A program made the position numbers and the translations under genes. Below, piece by piece: positions 53,145 to 61,636 of a DNA stretch of 64,000 bases. How positions within the stretch are numbered: position 1 is the first letter of the stretch; each line of letters starts with the position of its first letter. This DNA is from JAWXBA01 sp048499805 (GTDB lineage: Bacteria; Gemmatimonadota; Gemmatimonadetes; Gemmatimonadales; GWC2-71-9): positions 434,001 to 498,000 of the forward strand of contig JASNZF010000004.1 in the NCBI GenBank assembly GCA_048499805.1, read 5' to 3'. The notes below the pieces were generated by a model. The model was not told the DNA's origin. It worked only from the letters and a program-made list of their open reading frames with translations, and did not search any database.

Positions 53145-53255
53145 TGTCATCCCGAGCGGAGGCGAGGGATCTTCTCCTCGGGTAGCCGGAGCCTGCTCCT
53201 GACGCACCGGTCCAGCCGCGCGTAGGCAAGATCCCTCGCTCCGCTCGGGATGACA
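53145..53255. repeat. Long inverted repeat (palindromic intergenic element)
   Basis: Left arm 53145-53173 and right arm 53228-53255 are reverse complements with a single extra base in the left arm; the arms begin TGTCATCCCGAGCGGA and end CGCTCGGGATGACA. They enclose 54 bases. The arms closely resemble a REP-like palindrome seen between genes in many bacterial genomes. It is inserted in the middle of composite repeat D. Confidence 0.8.
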
Positions 53256-53283
53256 CTCCCGAGGCATGTCGAGATCGTACCTT

Positions 53284-53341
53284 CCGCTGCCCCGCTGCCC
53301 CGCTGCCCCGCTGCCCCGCTGCCCCGCTGCCCCGCTGCCCC
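53284..53341. repeat. CCCCGCTG 8-mer array (right block of copy D)
   Basis: Six full tandem CCCCGCTG units (53290-53337) plus partial units, preceded by 'TACCTTCCG' as in the other copies. It ends 13 bases before the metallopeptidase ATG. A TACCTT box (53344-53349) right after the array stands 5 bases before that ATG. Confidence 0.85.
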
Positions 53342-53354
53342 CTTACCTTACAGC

Positions 53355-54395
53355 ATGCCCAAGTCCCGTCGCCGCACCTTTCCCTGGGCCAATTGGTCCA
53401 ACGAGCGGCTCATGCAGGTCCGGATGTGTGACCTGGGGGTCACCATCGAGGGGACCTGGCTCGAGGAGTGCGTCACCGACCTCTATGCCGAGCTCGAGGC
53501 GCGGGGCCTGGTGCTGCGTCCCCACTGCTGGCTGTCCGACGAGTGGTTCTCCCCGGCGGGTGTGGCCGGGATCGCCATCCCGTTCTACCTGGCGCATGAG
53601 CGGCTGCGGCGGCTCGAGCGGTCGCAGATGCTGGAAGTGGAGGGGGGCAGCCGGGTGGAATGCATGCGGATCCTGCGCCACGAGGCGGCCCATGCCTTCC
53701 AGCATGCCTACCAGCTGCAGCGCCGCCGCCGCTGGCGGGAGCTGTTCGGCAGCAGCACCCGGAAATATCCCGAGTACTATCGCGCCGATCCCGGCAGCAA
53801 GCGCTACGTGCAGCACCTGCGGCTCTGGTACGCCCAGGCCCATCCTGATGAGGACTTCGCCGAGACCTTTGCGGTCTGGCTCCGGCCCCGGAGCGGCTGG
53901 AAGAAGCGCTACGCCGGTTGGCCAGCCCTCAAGAAGCTGGAGTACGTCGACGAACTGATGGCCGAACTCGCGGGGGTCAAGCCGCCGTCACTGCCGCGCC
54001 GCCGGGTCGACCCGCTCCGGATGTTCAAGATGACCATCGGCGAGCACTACCAGAACAAGCGCAGCCACTACGGGGTCTCCTATCCCAACACCTGGGACGT
54101 GGACCTCCGCCGCCTCTTCGGCGATCCCACCGAGGACCCGCGCCGGGGCGAGGCCGCCTCGGCGTTCCTGCGCCGCAACCGGGCCCAGATCCGCGAGCTG
54201 GTCTCCCGCTGGACCGGCGAGTACCAGTTCACCCTCGACACCGTCCTCACCGACATGATCGGGCGCTGCCGCGAGCTCAAGCTCCGGGCGGTGGGGTCGG
54301 AGCGCCGGCTCAAGCTGGACTTCACCGTGCTGCTCACCGTCAAGACGATGCACATGCTGTACTCCACCGCGCGAAGGGAGTGGATCCCGCTATGA
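53355..54395 (+). CDS. Putative zinc metallopeptidase (HEAAH) of the ATP-grasp operon
   Basis: ATG 53355 gives 346 residues; upstream sequence is repeat. The zinc motif is 'RILRHEAAHAFQHAY' (HExxH at 109-113), and a second acidic motif 'DEDFAETFAVWLRP' (165-178) probably supplies the third ligand, Glu170. No signal peptide, so it is cytoplasmic. The family resembles putative zinc-binding metallopeptidases of unknown substrate. It overlaps the ATP-grasp gene by 4 bases. Confidence 0.75.
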   Translation: MPKSRRRTFPWANWSNERLMQVRMCDLGVTIEGTWLEECVTDLYAELEARGLVLRPHCWLSDEWFSPAGVAGIAIPFYLAHERLRRLERSQMLEVEGGSRVECMRILRHEAAHAFQHAYQLQRRRRWRELFGSSTRKYPEYYRADPGSKRYVQHLRLWYAQAHPDEDFAETFAVWLRPRSGWKKRYAGWPALKKLEYVDELMAELAGVKPPSLPRRRVDPLRMFKMTIGEHYQNKRSHYGVSYPNTWDVDLRRLFGDPTEDPRRGEAASAFLRRNRAQIRELVSRWTGEYQFTLDTVLTDMIGRCRELKLRAVGSERRLKLDFTVLLTVKTMHMLYSTARREWIPL

Positions 54396-55414
54396 AGAAG
54401 CTCCGCGTGCTGGCCCTGATGCATCCCGACCTGGTGCCCCCCGAGACGCTGGACGAGGCGACTGCCAAGGAGGCCTTTGCCTGGAAGACCGAGTACGACG
54501 TGACCTCGACCCTGCGGGGCCTGGGCCACGAGGTGCTCTCCCTCGGCGTGCAGTACGACCTCCTGCCGATCAAGAAGGCCGTGGACGAGTGGCACCCGGA
54601 CATCGCCTTCAACCTGCTCGAGGAGTTCCACGGCGAGACGATGTTCGACCACTCGGTCGTGAGCTTCCTCGAGCTGCTCCGGCTCAAGTACACCGGCTGC
54701 AACCCCATGGGGATGATGCTGGCCCGCGGCAAGGCGCTCTCCAAGAAGCTGCTGGCCTACAGCCGGATCCGGACCCCGGCCTTCGCCGTCTTCCCCCGCG
54801 GCCGCAAGGTCCGGCGGCCCGCCAAGCTCGGCTTCCCGCTGATCGTCAAGAGCCTGGTGGAGCACGCCTCGATCGGGATCGCCCAGGCCTCGGTGGTGGA
54901 CAGTGACGAGAAGCTCGCCGACCGGGTGGCCCTGGTCCACGACCGGATCGGCACCGATGCCATCGCCGAGGAGTACATCGACGGCCGCGAGCTCTATTCG
55001 GCGGTGCTGGGCAACGAGCGGCTCCAGGTCCTGCCCACCTTCGAGCTCAAGTTCGGCGACCTCCCGGCCAACGTCCCCCGGATCGCGACGGCACGGGTCA
55101 AGCATGACCCCGAGTACCAGGAGAAGCGGGGGATCTACGCCGAGGAGGCGAAGGACCTCCCCCCGGAGATCGTCAAGCACATCGTCAAGGTCACCAAGCG
55201 GATCTACCGGATCCTCGAGCTCGACGGCTATGCCCGGATCGACTTCCGCCTCAGTCCCGATGGCGGTCTCTACTTCCTCGAGGCCAATCCCAATCCCGAC
55301 GTCGCCTTCCGCGAGGAGTTCGCCGGGGGGGCCGAGGCCGCGGGGATGACCTATCCGGAGATGATCCAGCGAATCGTGATGCTCGGGATGCGGCGCGGGG
55401 GATCACGGGCGTGA
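54392..55414 (+). CDS. D-Ala-D-Ala ligase-like ATP-grasp enzyme
   Basis: 340 residues from ATG 54392. The N-terminal domain has 'DIAFNLLEEFHGETMFDHSV' and 'LLRLKYTGCNPMGMMLARGK', as in D-Ala-D-Ala ligases. The ATP-grasp part has 'FPLIVKSLVEHASIGIAQAS', 'EEYIDGRELYSAVLG' and the metal motif 'ARIDFRLSPDGGLYFLEANP'. It forms an amide bond between two amino acids or peptides. In true Ddl the last motif ends E-x-N-x-x-P-G; here it is EANPNPD. Sandwiched between two peptidases, it may make a dipeptide, not cell-wall precursor. Confidence 0.82.
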   Translation: MKKLRVLALMHPDLVPPETLDEATAKEAFAWKTEYDVTSTLRGLGHEVLSLGVQYDLLPIKKAVDEWHPDIAFNLLEEFHGETMFDHSVVSFLELLRLKYTGCNPMGMMLARGKALSKKLLAYSRIRTPAFAVFPRGRKVRRPAKLGFPLIVKSLVEHASIGIAQASVVDSDEKLADRVALVHDRIGTDAIAEEYIDGRELYSAVLGNERLQVLPTFELKFGDLPANVPRIATARVKHDPEYQEKRGIYAEEAKDLPPEIVKHIVKVTKRIYRILELDGYARIDFRLSPDGGLYFLEANPNPDVAFREEFAGGAEAAGMTYPEMIQRIVMLGMRRGGSRA

Positions 55415-57480
55415 GCGGGGCCGCCGGACCCCCGGTGGCCCCCCGTGTTCCGACCGAGCGGGTCGACCACGGCGACCGCCGACCGGACGACTACGCCTGG
55501 CTCAAGCAGAAGGCCGATCCCGCCGTGCTCCAGTACCTCGCGGCGGAGAATGCCTGGACCGAGTCGGTCCTGGCACCGCTCGCCCCGCTCCGGGCGACCC
55601 TCTACGACGAGATGTACGGCCGGATCAAGCATGCCGACCGCTCCGTTCCGTATCCCCACCACGGGTACTGGTACTATCACCGGACCGAGACCGGGCGGCA
55701 GTACCCGATTCACTGCCGCCGGGCCGGCAGTGCCGAGGCGCCCGAGGAGGTCCTGCTCGACCTCAACGTCATGGCGGAGGGCCGCCAGTACCTGGCGCTG
55801 GGCGAGTTCGCCCCCAGCGACGACGGCCGATTCCTGGCCTTCAGCACCGACGAGACCGGGTTCCGCGAGTACACCCTCCAGGTCAAGGACCTCCACGCCG
55901 GGATGGTGCTGCCCGAGCGCCTCGCCGCCACCGGCTCGGCGGCATGGGCCGCCGACAACCGCACCCTCTTCTACACCGTGGAGGACCACGCCAAGCGGAA
56001 GTACCGGCTCTACCGCCACCGCCTCGGCGATCCGGACGACGTGCTGGTGTACGAGGAGACCGACGAGCGGTTCGGGATCGGCGTCGCACGGATGCGCGGC
56101 GACCGGTACCTCATGCTGCACATCGGCAGCCACACCACCAGCGAGATGTGGTTCCTCCCGGCCGACCGGCCGGAGGGGCCCTGGACCCTCCTCGCCGAGC
56201 GGGTGGCCGACCAGGAGTACCAGGCGGCCCACCACGGGGACCGGTTCTTCATCATGGTCAACGACACCGGGCGCAACTTCCGGGTGGTCACCGCCCCGGT
56301 GGCCACGCCGGGGCGGGAGCACTGGGTGGAGTGGCAGGGGCATCGTGACACCGTCCTGCTCGAGGACGTGGACCTCTTCGCCCATCACCTGGTGCTGTGG
56401 GAGCGGGAGGAGGGACTGCCGCAGGCCCGGGTGACCGACCTCGACACCGGGGAGACGCATCACCTGGCCTTCCCCGAGGAGGTGTACGAGATCTACCCGG
56501 GGATGAACCGGGCGTGGGACACCACCGTGCTGCGGCTGGAGTACCAGTCCCTGGTCACTCCTCCCACGGTGTACGACTATGACATGCGCACCCGCGACCG
56601 GGTCATGCTCAAGCAGAAGGAAGTGGCCGGCGGGTACGACGCCTCCCGCTACCACACCCGACGCCTGCATGCCCGCGCGCCCGACGGGGTGCAGGTGCCG
56701 ATCTCCCTGGTCTATCGTGACGACGCCCGCGGTCCCGGCCACGACGCGGCGGGCCCGCTGCTGCTCAAGGGGTATGGCGCCTACGCCTACCCCTATCCGG
56801 TGGGCTTCAGCTCGGAGCGGCTCTCGCTCCTCGATCGCGGGGTGATCATCGCCATCGCGCATGTCCGGGGCGGGGGGGAGCTGGGCCGCCCCTGGCACGA
56901 TGCCGGCCGGATGCAGCACAAGATGAACACCTTCACCGACTTCATCGCCTGTGCCGATGCCCTGGTCGCGGAGGGCTGGGCCGATCCCGCCCGCCTGGTG
57001 GCCGAGGGGGGGAGCGCCGGGGGGCTCCTGATGGGCGCGGTCACCAACCTCCGGCCCGAGCGCTGGCGGGCGGTGGTGAGCCACGTGCCGTTCGTCGACG
57101 TGCTGAACACCATGCTCGATCCGGATCTGCCGCTCACCGTGGGGGAGTACGAGGAATGGGGCAACCCGGCCCTGCCCGAGGAGTACGCCTGGATGCGGGC
57201 CTACTGTCCCTACACGAACCTCAAGCCGGGCAACTACCCGGCGATGCTGGTGCGCACGGCGCTGCATGACAGCCAGGTGATGTACTGGGAGCCGGCCAAG
57301 TACGTGGCCCGGATCCGGACGCTGCAGGCCAACGCCGCCCCGATCCTGCTCGAGACCAACATGGGCGCGGGGCACGGCGGCGCGTCGGGCCGCTATGACC
57401 GCCTCCACGAGGTGGCGCTCGATTACGCCTTCATCCTCTGGCAGATGGACCTGGCCGGTCGCCCCGGCTCGGGCGCCTGA
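55411..57480 (+). CDS. Oligopeptidase B-like serine peptidase (S9A family)
   Basis: 689 residues with GTG start overlapping the ATP-grasp stop. An N-terminal propeller (about residues 70-400) starts 'VDHGDRRPDDYAWLKQKADP', the oligopeptidase B signature. The hydrolase domain has Ser in 'EGGSAGGLLMGAVTN' (near 532), Asp in 'TALHDSQVMYWEPAKY' (near 617) and His in 'NMGAGHGGASGRYD' (near 652). It cleaves short peptides. No signal peptide, so it is cytoplasmic. Oligopeptidase B prefers basic residues; this cannot be told here. Confidence 0.9.
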   Translation: MSGAAGPPVAPRVPTERVDHGDRRPDDYAWLKQKADPAVLQYLAAENAWTESVLAPLAPLRATLYDEMYGRIKHADRSVPYPHHGYWYYHRTETGRQYPIHCRRAGSAEAPEEVLLDLNVMAEGRQYLALGEFAPSDDGRFLAFSTDETGFREYTLQVKDLHAGMVLPERLAATGSAAWAADNRTLFYTVEDHAKRKYRLYRHRLGDPDDVLVYEETDERFGIGVARMRGDRYLMLHIGSHTTSEMWFLPADRPEGPWTLLAERVADQEYQAAHHGDRFFIMVNDTGRNFRVVTAPVATPGREHWVEWQGHRDTVLLEDVDLFAHHLVLWEREEGLPQARVTDLDTGETHHLAFPEEVYEIYPGMNRAWDTTVLRLEYQSLVTPPTVYDYDMRTRDRVMLKQKEVAGGYDASRYHTRRLHARAPDGVQVPISLVYRDDARGPGHDAAGPLLLKGYGAYAYPYPVGFSSERLSLLDRGVIIAIAHVRGGGELGRPWHDAGRMQHKMNTFTDFIACADALVAEGWADPARLVAEGGSAGGLLMGAVTNLRPERWRAVVSHVPFVDVLNTMLDPDLPLTVGEYEEWGNPALPEEYAWMRAYCPYTNLKPGNYPAMLVRTALHDSQVMYWEPAKYVARIRTLQANAAPILLETNMGAGHGGASGRYDRLHEVALDYAFILWQMDLAGRPGSGA

Positions 57481-57483
57481 CCG

Positions 57484-59259
57484 ATGCAGATCGCCAGCGC
57501 CACCAGCGAGATCGCCGCCGCGCTCCTCCTGGCCCTGATCACCCTCGCCCTCACCGCGCTCTCGGCGTTCCTGTACCAGCGCTACCGCAAGACCTACTTC
57601 GTCTGGTGGGCGGTGGGGTGGGGGCTGTACGCCCTGCGGATCGGCGCCATCATCACCTTCCTCGAGACCGAGAACTGGCGCTGGCTCTACCTCCACCAGG
57701 TCATCACCGGGTGGACCGCGCTGGCCCTGCTGGGGGCCGCGCTGAGCTTTGCCCAGCCCCGGCGCCTCGAGCCGCGCTGGCTCGCGGCCGGGGTCCTCTT
57801 CCCGGTGGCCTGGGCCTGGGTCGCGATCTATCAGCTCGAGAGCTTCACCCTTGCCGCAACCGCGACCGTCGTCCTCATGGCGCTGGCCACCGGATGGACC
57901 GGCCTCACCTTCCTGCGGTACCGGCGGCGGACCGGATCCGGCGCTGCCCGGTTGGTCGGCGTGGCGTTCCTGCTCTGGGGCGTGCACCACCTCGACTACC
58001 CCCTGCTCCGGGCCCGTGGCCTGCTGACGCCCTGGAGCTACTACCTCGACATCGCCTTCATTCTGGTGACCGGCATCGGGGTCCTGCTCCTCGTCCTCGA
58101 GGACCAGGCGCGCGGGCTCCGGACCCTCGCCGCGCTGTCGGGGGAGTTGCAGCGCGGGGCCGCCCGCGAGGAGGCGCTCGATGCCCTGCTCGACCGCCCG
58201 CTGGGGCTGGCCGGGGTGCGCGGCAGCGCCATGTACCAGGTCGCCGGGGGCGGGCGAAGCGGCCGGTTCGTGCGCGGGGCCGGGGTGGCCAGCGGCTGGG
58301 CCGGCCATGCCCCCGCCGGCGAGATGGCCCGCGTCATCGCGGCCGTGGTGTCCGGGGGAAAGCCGGCCTTCACCGCCACCGCGGCGGCACCGACGGGGGG
58401 CGGGGCCGTGTATCCCTTCACCGCCGTGCTTCCGGTCATCCGCGGCTCGGCGGTGCGCGATGCCCTGGTGATCGTCGGCAGCACCAGCGACCCGTTCACC
58501 GCCCTCGACGAGTCATTCCTGGTGGCGCTGGGCCAGCAGGTGGGCGCGGCGCTCGAGAATGAGGAACTCTACCAGCGGCTGACCCTGCGCACCCTCGAGC
58601 TGGAGCAGCTCTCGCTGCGGATGATCCAGCAGCACGAGGAACAGCGCCGCCGGCTCTCGCTCGAGCTGCACGATGAGACCGCCCAGGTCTTCAGCGCGGT
58701 GAAGATCCAGCTGGGCATGATCCGCGAGAACGCCTCCCCCGCCGAGGCCGAGCGGCTGGGACAGGTCGTGGCCCTGGTGGACGAGGGGATGCGAAGCATT
58801 CGCCGCGTCACCGAGGACCTGCGGCCCTCACTCCTGGATGACCTGGGGCTGGTGCCGGCGCTCCGGGCCCTGGCCCAGGCCTGCGAGACGCGGACCGGGA
58901 TGACGGTATCGTTCACCCATGCCCCGATCCCGTGGCCCCCGGGCGAGGAGGCCGAGCTGGCACTGTTCCGGGGATTGCAGGAGGCGCTCAGCAATGCCGT
59001 CCGTCACGCCGGCGCCACCACCATCGCCGTGGCGGTCGGGGTGGAGGGGGACCGGGTCGCGTTGACGGTGGAGGACAACGGCAGCGGGTTGCCCGAGGGC
59101 TTTACCCTGGACGCCCTGAGCCGGGTCGGGCACATGGGCCTGGCCGGGATGCACGAGCGGCTGGCCGCCCTCGGCGGGGAAGTGCGCATGGAGCGGGGGG
59201 CGAGTGGCGGCCTCCGGCTGCGGTTGCTGGTTCCACTGGGGAGGATATCCGATGAGTGA
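57484..59259 (+). CDS. Sensor histidine kinase, HisKA_3 (NarX-like) with multi-helix membrane input
   Basis: 591 residues. Six or seven membrane helices fill residues 1-205 and resemble a 7TM-type sensor domain. A GAF-like domain follows (about 215-365). The dimerisation helix has the phospho-acceptor His396 in 'RRRLSLELHDETAQVFSAVK', typical of HisKA_3, then the ATPase domain ('GLQEALSNAVRHAGAT', 'VEDNGSGLPEG', 'GLAGMHERLAALGG'). It starts 3 bases after the peptidase stop and overlaps its regulator by 8 bases. Confidence 0.9.
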   Translation: MQIASATSEIAAALLLALITLALTALSAFLYQRYRKTYFVWWAVGWGLYALRIGAIITFLETENWRWLYLHQVITGWTALALLGAALSFAQPRRLEPRWLAAGVLFPVAWAWVAIYQLESFTLAATATVVLMALATGWTGLTFLRYRRRTGSGAARLVGVAFLLWGVHHLDYPLLRARGLLTPWSYYLDIAFILVTGIGVLLLVLEDQARGLRTLAALSGELQRGAAREEALDALLDRPLGLAGVRGSAMYQVAGGGRSGRFVRGAGVASGWAGHAPAGEMARVIAAVVSGGKPAFTATAAAPTGGGAVYPFTAVLPVIRGSAVRDALVIVGSTSDPFTALDESFLVALGQQVGAALENEELYQRLTLRTLELEQLSLRMIQQHEEQRRRLSLELHDETAQVFSAVKIQLGMIRENASPAEAERLGQVVALVDEGMRSIRRVTEDLRPSLLDDLGLVPALRALAQACETRTGMTVSFTHAPIPWPPGEEAELALFRGLQEALSNAVRHAGATTIAVAVGVEGDRVALTVEDNGSGLPEGFTLDALSRVGHMGLAGMHERLAALGGEVRMERGASGGLRLRLLVPLGRISDE

Positions 59260-59938
59260 AACGCCAATCCGCATCGTCGTGGCCGACGACCACGCCCTGG
59301 TCCGCGCCGGGATCACCGGGGTGTTCGCCGCCTCGCCCGAGTTCGAGCTGGTCGGCGAGGCGGCCAACGGCCAGCAGGCGATCGACCTGGTGCACCAGCA
59401 CGCTCCCCATGTGGCAGTGCTCGACATCTCGATGCCGGGAATGAGCGGCCTCGAGGCGGCGGCCGTGTTGCGGCGCGACCACCCCGAGCTCCGGATCCTG
59501 ATCCTCTCGGTGCACGATCACCCGGAGTACGTGATGGAGAGCATCCGCGCCGGCGCCAACGGCTACCTGCGCAAGGATGCCGAGCCGCGCGAGCTGCGCG
59601 ATGCCATCCGGGCGGTGGCCCGCGGCGACGCCTACTACAGCCCCACCGTGGCGCGCCAGCTCAACGCCGCCCTCCGCGGCGAGGCGCCCGCGAACCCGCC
59701 CACCGATCACGCGGCCCGCCTCGAGTCGCTGACCCGCCGCGAACGCGATGTCCTGCTGGGCGTGACCGCGGGAAAGACCAACAAGCAGGTGGCCGCCGAC
59801 CTGGGCCTGAGCCCGCGGACGGTCGAGAGCTATCGCGAGAGCCTGATGCGGAAACTGGAGATCTACACGGTGGCGGAATTGACGCGGTTTGCGCTGGAGG
59901 CGGGGGTGGGGGAGCAGGGAACGGGGAATAGGGAATAG
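59252..59938 (+). CDS. NarL/FixJ-family response regulator
   Basis: 228 residues. Receiver domain: 'IRIVVADDHALVRAGITGVF' and Asp58 in 'VAVLDISMPGMSG'. The C-terminal LuxR helix-turn-helix is 'LTRRERDVLLGVTAGKTNKQ' with 'VAADLGLSPRTVES'. The last residues 'GVGEQGTGNRE' are encoded by the G-rich repeat that follows, so the repeat has grown into the 3' end of the gene. It is the cognate partner of the kinase. Confidence 0.92.
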   Translation: MSETPIRIVVADDHALVRAGITGVFAASPEFELVGEAANGQQAIDLVHQHAPHVAVLDISMPGMSGLEAAAVLRRDHPELRILILSVHDHPEYVMESIRAGANGYLRKDAEPRELRDAIRAVARGDAYYSPTVARQLNAALRGEAPANPPTDHAARLESLTRRERDVLLGVTAGKTNKQVAADLGLSPRTVESYRESLMRKLEIYTVAELTRFALEAGVGEQGTGNRE

Positions 59939-60003
59939 GGAATGGGGAATGGGGAATGGGGACTGGGGACTGGGGACTGGGGTGTCGGGTGTCGGGTGTC
60001 GGT
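59911..60003. repeat. Composite repeat, copy C left part: GGGGAAT, GGGGACT and TGTCGGG blocks
   Basis: GGGGAAT-like 7-mers (59920-59959), then three GGGGACT units, then three GTGTCGG units (to 60003). The first ~28 bases encode the C-terminus of the response regulator. The block is followed by 53 unique bases, without a gene, and then the 8-mer array. Confidence 0.85.
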
Positions 60004-60056
60004 GAATCCCTGCGTGGGAGGTGTTGACTCGCTCGCAAATCTGCACACCTTCCGGT

Positions 60057-60258
60057 CCGCTGCCCCGCTGTCCCGCTGTCCCGCTGTCCCGCTGTCCCGC
60101 TGTCCCGCTGTCCCGCTGTCCCGCTGTCCCGCTGTCCCGCTGTCCCGCTGTCCCGCTGTCCCGCTGTCCCGCTGTCCCGCTGTCCCGCTGTCCCGCTGTC
60201 CCGCTGTCCCGCTGTCCCGCTGCCCCGCTGCCCCGCTGCCCCGCTGCCCCGCTGCCCG
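60057..60258. repeat. CCGCTGYC 8-mer tandem array (copy C right part)
   Basis: Twenty-four full 8-base units: one CCCCGCTG, nineteen TCCCGCTG (60071-60222), then four CCCCGCTG, plus partial ends. 'ACCTTCCGG' precedes it. It ends exactly at the stop codon of the convergent kinase gene. Together with 59911-60003 it fills the 320-base gap between the convergent response-regulator and kinase genes. Confidence 0.9.
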
Positions 60259-61587
60259 CTACCGCGTACTGATGATGATCCCGTCGTAATCCTCCTCGGG
60301 GATGTACAGGATCTCGACCTGGTCGCCCGGCCGCCACCGATCCGCGACCGATTGCAGGACCGTGTCGCTGTCCCGGTGCAGCACGCCATCCACCTGAAAC
60401 TGGAATCGCACCCGGCCGAGGCGAATGCCCAGTTCGTCCTTCTCGCTGTCGATCGAGATGATCTCGGCGATGGCCGGTGTGCCGAGACTGAGAAAGCGCC
60501 GCAACCGCCGCCGCCGCCCGCCCGCCCTGGCCGCCACGATCGCCGGCAGCACCCCGAAGGTCACCAACCCCAGGAAGATGCTGGCGATCGCCCCCCAGGC
60601 TCCCCCCCCGCCCGTCAGGCTGCCGTCCGAGTTCATGTAGCGCCACATGGAGGGAGCGAGTTTGTCGAACCGCTCCCTGGCCTCCCCCTGCAACGGGCGC
60701 GGCGCCGGTGGGAGTGCCATGGGAGCGGGCACCGCGCGATGGGTCAACGCCTGCGTCGATGGAGACGCCGCGACCGCCACCGCCTCGGTCGCCAGCAGGG
60801 CCTGCCGCACCTCGCGGGCAGACTGGAACCGCTGGGCCGGCGAGGGCCGCAGCATCCGCGACAGCACCTGCTGCTGCCGCTCGCCCCCCGGGAGGGTACT
60901 GGGCACCTCGATCCGCCCCTCGGCGTTCATGAACTGGGGCGGCGCGTTGCCGGTCAGCAGGTGCAGGAAGGTCGCGGCCAGGGCGTAGAGGTCGCTGGCC
61001 GGCGTGGCCTGGCCCATGTGCTGCTCGTAGGGCATGTAGCCGTAGGTGCCCACGATGGTGGAGCCATCCTGCCCCGCCGGGGCGATGGCACTCCGCACTG
61101 CGCCGAAGTCCACCAGGGTCGGGTAGCCATCGGGCCGGAGGATGATGTTGGCGGGCTTGATGTCGCGGTGGAGGATCGGCGGCACCCGGCTGTGGAGATA
61201 GTCGAGCACGCCGAGCAGCTCGAGCAGGATGTGCGACGCATCGGTGGGGTCGAGGTGGTGGCGCTCCGCGATCAGCGCCTCGAGCGACTTCCCCTCGATG
61301 AACTCCATCACCAGGAACGCCGCCTCACGCCCCTCCCACCGGGCCTTGAGCGAGTCGTAGATCTCGGGCACGCCATGGTGACGCACCGCGCGCATCACCG
61401 ACGCCTCCCGCTCGAAGAGCTCGAACCCCTTGAAGCTGTCCACCTTCTGGGTGTCCAGCATCTTGATCGCGACCTCGCGACCAGACTGCTCGTCCCGGGC
61501 CAGCAGGGTGCGGCCGAAGGCCCCCTGTCCCAGGGTGCGGATCACGGTGTAGCGGTCGGCGATTCGGGGGGTGGTGGTTTCGGGCAT
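60259..61587 (-). CDS. Membrane-bound Ser/Thr protein kinase
   Basis: 442 residues. Kinase domain: glycine loop 'LGQGAFGRTLLARDEQSG', Lys42 in 'VAIKMLD', 'ILHRDIKPANIIL' (catalytic Asp142), DFG at 160-162. Residues ~270-310 are a flexible linker. One or two hydrophobic segments ('IASIFLGLVTFGVLPAIVAA') anchor it. A C-terminal ~75-residue beta domain ('RFLSLGTPAIAEIISIDSEK') resembles DUF3592-type folds and would face the cytoplasm or periplasm. No PASTA repeats. Substrate unknown. Confidence 0.88.
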   Translation of the reverse strand: MPETTTPRIADRYTVIRTLGQGAFGRTLLARDEQSGREVAIKMLDTQKVDSFKGFELFEREASVMRAVRHHGVPEIYDSLKARWEGREAAFLVMEFIEGKSLEALIAERHHLDPTDASHILLELLGVLDYLHSRVPPILHRDIKPANIILRPDGYPTLVDFGAVRSAIAPAGQDGSTIVGTYGYMPYEQHMGQATPASDLYALAATFLHLLTGNAPPQFMNAEGRIEVPSTLPGGERQQQVLSRMLRPSPAQRFQSAREVRQALLATEAVAVAASPSTQALTHRAVPAPMALPPAPRPLQGEARERFDKLAPSMWRYMNSDGSLTGGGGAWGAIASIFLGLVTFGVLPAIVAARAGGRRRRLRRFLSLGTPAIAEIISIDSEKDELGIRLGRVRFQFQVDGVLHRDSDTVLQSVADRWRPGDQVEILYIPEEDYDGIIISTR

Positions 61588-61636
61588 GATGTTGGGAATG
61601 TAGGGGGGCGGTGGGGCAGGGGGGCAGGGGGCGGAT

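Noticed and set aside
55351..58308. A 985-codon open frame on the minus strand opposite the peptidase and kinase genes
   Set aside because: It mirrors the codon bias of the real plus-strand genes in GC-rich DNA, is His/Pro/Gly/Arg-rich, and has no domain. The plus-strand proteins have full active sites.
60057..60258. CRISPR-like array
   Set aside because: Units are 8 bases and directly adjacent, with no spacers and no cas genes.
59942..60289. Open frames that would encode a repeated SRCPAVPL peptide
   Set aside because: This is a translation of the 8-base tandem array: three units make eight codons, open in several frames. No ribosome site or plausible start.
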